Assembly (NCBI GenBank): GCA_023213395.1
Contig: CM041465.1
Coordinates: 86,745,741 to 86,809,740 of the forward strand
Length of the DNA stretch: 64,000 nt
Source: Cycas panzhihuaensis
Lineage: Eukaryota; Cycadophyta
Direction of reading: 5' to 3'
Positions 59,760 to 64,000 of the stretch are shown piece by piece (positions within the stretch are counted from its first letter, which is position 1; each line of letters opens with the position of its first letter). The position numbers were made by a program, and so were the translations under genes. Under the pieces are notes generated by a model. That model did not search any database and was not told the origin of the DNA. It saw only the letters and a program-made list of their open reading frames with translations.

Positions 59760-61600
59760 GTGGTGATTGCGGTAGAGAACCACGAGAATATAAGTATGGC
59801 CATGTTGAGTTTCATAGAGATGATGACTTGTGAGGACATGCAGATCTTGGCGAGGTATGGCCTAATGAAGGTCACAAGGACGCCTCAATACATGTCAGAC
59901 TAAAGGCTTTTAGTAGATATTGTATCTCATTGGGATAGACAGAGGTACATCTTCCATCTACCCTAAGTAGGAGGTGTATCTGTGACACTAGGTGATATTA
60001 GGAGGATACTGGAGGTATCGGTGACAGGGAGGCCAGTAATACTAGGAGCGTTGCCTAGCAATGAGGTAATACACAGAGAGGCCTTGGCATTCTTCACAGG
60101 CTTAGATAGGTGGGAGAGGAGAGGTATCCCTCTCCAGAGCATAATGATATCAGGGATTCCTCGTGTGAGGAAGTTGATCACATTATGCGTTTTGTTCTGG
60201 ATATCCCTGAAACAGAACTATAAGGACATACCGGGCGACTGAATGGATGGGGTACAGAGATGTGAGGCCAGGGAGAGATTGGATTGGGCTACCCTCATAG
60301 CGATGAACCTCGTCGCGTATCTAGATGCTATTCAGATAGCAGGGAAGGGTGGTTTATCGTATAATACCCTTCTACAATGCTAATTTTTTGACCATTCGAA
60401 GCAGTGGTGCCGACAGAGGGACCACACTCCATCTCAGAGTGGGCCCCCATGGTACATAAGTGGCAGACTAGATTCAGGGGGACCGAGGACCATGCACACA
60501 TCCGTCACTCAGTGGAGGCCATATCACTGGACCTCCTCACCATGACTGACAATATATCAGACCCATACAGAGTGGTGAGGTGGGACAACGATGATGAGGT
60601 AGGTGGGGCAGTAGTAGCCCCAGGAGATAATGGTAGAGATGGAGGTGACGGAGGTGATGGGGTTGTCCCATCACGAGCTGCAGAAGAGGCAGGTCCATCA
60701 GGGACCACGGGTGGAGAGGCAGGTCCGTCAGGGACCGCAGGAGGAGAGGTAGGTCCCTCAGGACCTGCGGAGGAGAGTAGGGACCCGGTGACACCAGCCT
60801 ATAGGTTGCAGATCGTGCAAAGATCTAGAGAGGTAGTGACACTAAAAGAGGAGAGGAGGGACGCCCTAGTAGCTGAGGCGGTGGCCGAGTAGGTACTAGA
60901 GGAGGAGGAGGTACTTGGCGGTGGAGTGCACAGGGTGAGAGGTCCACCTAAGTTAAGGAGCTGACGGCCGCACCAGGTGAGACATGACCTTCTCCTGTCA
61001 TCGTTTGATTGCCAGATGTATATATGTTATTTGATTTTGGTTTGACATGCTTATGGACATGTACAGACATGTGATGTGCTAGATTTGCAAGTATAGTAGA
61101 TATCCAAAGATTAGTGGAGGTGGTAGTCTAGGAGATGTTCCCCCAGGCCTATGCGGAGGGGCAACCTCCCATCTAGGCAGGTGACGAGCCCATATCGACA
61201 GGCGCCCATATGGCAGCATTTGCCCCATTGGTGAGGGCGAGAGATGTATGGATTACAGAGTCCCATGAGTACGAGGCATATGCGGGACGCCTTCAGGCAG
61301 AGCTAGATACAACTCGAGCTAAAAGGGATGCTCTACAGAGTCAGGTATAGGCACTAGAGGCCTAGGGAGGAGCCAGAGAGGATGCAGAGAGCCACATCCA
61401 ACTAACAGTGATGGAGGAGCATCTCCAGGGGATGGAGAAGAGGCTCCGCAGTGCAGAGTTTGATTGAGATCGTATCCAGGCCTGATACGATCAGTTGGTA
61501 GACGAGGTGGCCTCGAGATTATCGCAGAGCAGGACATATACTCATACAGCGGCGACGACCCCTAAGAGGGGCCTAGGAGGGATGTGGTCCCTAGGAGAGG
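59760..61600 (+). pseudogene. Antisense plant-mobile-domain-like gene, copy B
   Basis: It has the same layout as copy A. The acceptor 'gttttacag' ends at 59759; VVIAVENHENISMAMLSFIE follows, then TLGDIRRILEVSVTGRPVIL, ALPSNEVIHREALAFFTGLD and GIPRVRKLITLCVLFWISLK (open from 59982 to 60242). A 162-codon open part from 60404 includes PHSISEWAPMVHKWQTRFRG, an acidic region, AGPSG repeats (60659-60775) and TLKEERRDALVAEAVAE. A GTGAGACATGACC donor at 60977 matches copy A. The 61.2-61.5 kb part codes a coiled coil. Fewer stops than in A, but not intact. The GC-rich codons differ from the AT-rich flanks, suggesting a captured host gene. Nuclear role uncertain. Confidence 0.6.
60659..60775 (+). repeat. 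30-bp coding minisatellite in antisense gene B
   Basis: Four units of the same 30-bp repeat as at 49371-49484, coding AGPSGTxGGE-type decapeptides. Confidence 0.85.
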
Positions 61601-62287
61601 GATCACATCGGCCAGGAGATGACGTCCCAGAGGTGAGGCAGTAGTAGAGTAGATTGCAGGAGTTTTTGTTTTAGATAGGGAAAAGCACGAACCTCCAGGG
61701 AGTCACTATATATAGTCACATGATTACACCCTCCCTACAAGGACTCTAGCTTCCCACGGATCATGTACCATGCCAGTTGTATGATACGGCATATGATTTT
61801 TGTTTTTATGTATATAGACAAGGTGATTGATACCCTATTTGATGTATGATAATGTGTATCATAATATGTGATGGATGATATGTATGTTTTTGTTTACATG
61901 TTTATGTATGTATGTGTATGAGGGTGCACAGATGCATGAGGATATGGTTGATGATGTTTTGAGTTGATCATTGTATGATTTTTGTGTTATGATATTTATT
62001 TGAGCTATGTACATTTCCTTTCATGCAGGGCCATATTCCTAGCAGAGGCACATACGATCACCATGAGTAGTGGTGATAGATACATGTGAGGCTAGGAGAT
62101 AGGGCAACACACATGTCCACATGGGAGCATAGCGGGATATGCAAAGGAAATGCCAATAGGAGGGGAGTGATGACACTCCAAAGCGTCATCCTAATTAGGG
62201 GCATTGCCGAAATAGGAGGATAAGGTTCCCAAAGGAATGGGAATAAGGGTTCCACGAGAGGAACTAAAAAGGAAGAAGAGAGCCACC
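61601..62287 (+). other. Tail of the antisense gene region, copy B
   Basis: AT-rich stretch, then 'cctttcatgcag' ending at 62028 (splice acceptor) and 'ggccatattcctagcag', conserved with copy A. No protein motif identified. Confidence 0.35.
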
Positions 62288-63447
62288 CTAAGTCGTCATT
62301 CTGCCTGTGGCTAGAAGGACAAGCTTATGACGGTAGTTTAAGCTCATTTTAGAGCATGGAAGGAATTTCCTGTTAACGGCTTTCTCAAATTTAAGGCCCT
62401 CTAGGGTGGCAATCCTATATGCGTCATTATCGAGACTCTTGAGAATGGCAAAGGGATCGACCCATTTGGGTCTGAATTTGGTCAAGCAATCATGGAGATA
62501 TTCTAGCTTGAGGACATGGTCCCCAGGATACAAAGGACAAGAACGAAGGTGTTTATCATAAGTCCTTTGTGAGCGGGCTTTAGATGCGAGGTTAGCCTGG
62601 TAAGCGGCTAAACGTCTCTCATCCAAGGCTTCGAGGTCTAAGAGATGAGCCTGACAGATAGACTCCTCATCGATAAGACCTCGAAGAGAAACTCATAGAG
62701 AGGGGATCTCCACTTCCAATGGGAGTACTGCCTCAGCCCCGTAAACTAGGGAGAATGGAGTCATTCCCGTAGCAGCATGGATAAAGGTATGATAGGCCCA
62801 TAAGGCGGAAGGGAGCTGGGGGTGCCAATCTCTTTGAGATTGAGCAATGATTTTCTTTAAGATATTGATAAGAGTTTTATTGAATGATTTAACGTGACCA
62901 TTTTCCTTGGGGTAATAAGGGGAAGAGGTTTTATGAGAGATCTTGAATTTCTTATAAAGTTTGTCCATCTCCTTGTTACGAAAAGGGGTTCTATTGTCTA
63001 TAATCAAGACGTTGGGAATCCCAAAGTGGCAAATGATATGCTGGTAGACGAAAGTAGCTATCATCTTGCTAGGGGTAATAATCAAAGGAATAGCTTCTGC
63101 CTATTTTGTGAAGTATTCTATGGCAGTCAAGATGAACTTATGTTGTGACGAAGAGGGCAGTGATATGGTCCCAATGAGGTCTAAACCCGATTGGAACAAG
63201 GGCCATGGTGATACGATAGGATGACGAGCCTCAGAAGATACGTGGGAGATGTTGGCATGCTCTTAACATCGCCAACATCTCAAGGCATAGGCATGGGTGT
63301 CCTTGAAGAGAGATGGCCAATAGTAGCCCATATGAAGGATCCTCTGGGCTATGGATTGGCCCCCAAAGATACCCCCACAAATACTATGGTGGCATTTGTT
63401 AAATATCTAGTCTACTTCGTCGAAAGTGATGCAACAGAGAAGGATCC
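62288..63447 (-). pseudogene. pol: Integrase of copy B
   Basis: The core frame 63085-62693 reads MIATFVYQHIICHFGIPNVL, IIDNRTPFRNKEMDKLYKKF and SSPYYPKENGHVKSFNKTLI, then LPSALWAYHTFIHAATGMTP and LVYGAEAVLPLEVEIPSL. The C-terminal part (62626-62288) has RTYDKHLRSCPLYPGDHVLK and KFRPKWVDPFAILKSLD. The first DDE position is Glu (AIEYFTK) and is followed by a TAG where Trp is expected. The usual E of the third block is Lys (VKSFNK), as in copy A, so the change precedes the separation of the two copies or arose by a shared hypermutation. The zinc-binding start is cut at 63447 by copy F. Confidence 0.75.
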
Positions 63448-64000
63448 TATTTCCCAGCTACTGGGAATGGACTCGAGATGCATCGACACAGGTTTGTTCA
63501 GGTATATTTTCTTACTTTTCTTGCCCATGCTTGATTGAGGTTATTTAGAGTAGGTTGATTGACATATGCATGCCTGCACGCATTGCTTTTCTACTTGCTC
63601 ATAATGCATGTGCCTACGGCACGCCTTCAGCCTATGACGACTCACAGCGGGGGCATCCCTCAGTGAATGCTACACCCCGTATGGCGCACAGCCACCCACG
63701 GTGTCTCCACGGTCCTCCGGGATGTTTCCGTCAGCTTTATTTGCTCTTGTTACAACATGTTGCCTATGTTGCAGTCCTTCCTATGTCTGATTTAATCCTT
63801 AGTTAGGACTCTTTGCATTGTTTTGGGTACTTGCCCTTGCACAGGCATTCCTCATCCTGATCGACTCATGTTTAGCCTCTGTTTTTGCCTCAAAACCTGA
63901 TATTTCTGCTCATTTTTCTCTTTTTTTGATTCCAGGCTTATACCGCGGTAAACTTAGCGGTACCACAAAGTTCTTGCAGATCTGAGAATTTACTGCAGAT
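63448..64000 (+). mobile_element. Start of an LTR, Tat-like copy F (+ strand)
   Basis: From 63448 the + strand reads 'tatttcccagctactgggaa', matching the - strand start of the A/B LTR ('tgtttcctagctaccaggaa' read down from 58067). The 24-bp motif then occurs at 63950, about 500 bp in, as in the other LTRs (533 bp). The element is in the opposite orientation to copy B and interrupts its integrase. It continues past the window. The open frames here are incidental. Confidence 0.55.
63950..63973. repeat. 24-bp palindrome-like motif, LTR of copy F
   Basis: AAACTTAGCGGTACCACAAA then GTTC; same position in the LTR as at 57534, opposite strand. Confidence 0.7.

Larger units (their letters stand above)
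58068..63447 (-). mobile_element. Tat-like Ty3/gypsy copy B, truncated at its integrase
   Basis: It contains polypurine tract (58068-58079), archaeal-type RNase H, the antisense gene (+) and integrase down to the zinc-binding region. At 63448 the homology to copy A stops in the middle of the integrase zinc region and an opposite-strand LTR (copy F) begins. The rest of copy B, if present, lies beyond the window. Confidence 0.65.

Noticed and set aside
1-64000. CRISPR array, tRNA or rRNA genes, bacterial operons
   Set aside because: No regularly spaced short repeats, no cloverleaf or rRNA signature, and plant-type retroelements throughout.

Overview
The window looks like nuclear DNA from a seed plant with a large, transposon-dense genome. 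I see no intact host gene, no rRNA or tRNA gene and no CRISPR array. Almost everything recognisable is an old, mutated retroelement or a dead copy of a plant gene. A gymnosperm is plausible, because elements of this type are known from large gymnosperm genomes, but the sequence alone does not prove it.

The dominant component is one Ty3/gypsy family of Tat/Ogre type with LTRs of about 2.6-3 kb. At least five copies are visible. E (1-1110, + strand) is an LTR end with primer-binding leader. C (about 6.4-18.2 kb, - strand) has gag, protease, an antisense gene and an RNase H relic but no RT or integrase. A (44.9-58.1 kb, - strand) has protease, RT, RNase H and integrase but no gag. B (58.1-63.4 kb, - strand) has integrase, the antisense gene and RNase H; it sits in tandem with A and appears to share an LTR with it. 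F (63.45 kb to the right edge, + strand) starts with an LTR that interrupts B. Between integrase and 3' LTR, copies A, B and C carry (i) a + strand, antisense gene resembling the plant mobile domain family, with acidic/GPSG repeats, a coiled coil and apparently conserved splice sites, and (ii) a sense-strand archaeal-type RNase H. Angiosperm Tat elements usually carry that second RNase H before the integrase. The same order in three copies suggests an ancestral module.

The other regions are as follows. 1.1-5.8 kb is AT-rich with no gene. 5.84-6.33 kb is an intronless pseudogene of an XBAT34/35-type ankyrin E3 ligase. 18.2-20.7 kb holds relics of an unplaced retroelement and a 147-bp tandem duplication. 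20.69-26.49 kb is an LTR element (copia-type gag relic) with paired LTRs, PBS and PPT; its interior holds a leucine-rich-repeat fragment and a DUF538 pseudogene. 28.25-34.5 kb is a near full-length L1-type LINE on the - strand. 36.4-38.64 kb is a non-coding stretch resembling a host transcript's leader exon and UTR. 40.22-42.99 kb is a short LTR element. 43.78-44.23 kb is a 5'-truncated LINE with a 16-bp target duplication.

No set of genes here forms a working pathway. The coherent unit is the Tat-like element, whose copies have lost different parts and could only have moved using proteins from other copies. Boundaries given as 'about' come from reading copies against each other by eye.
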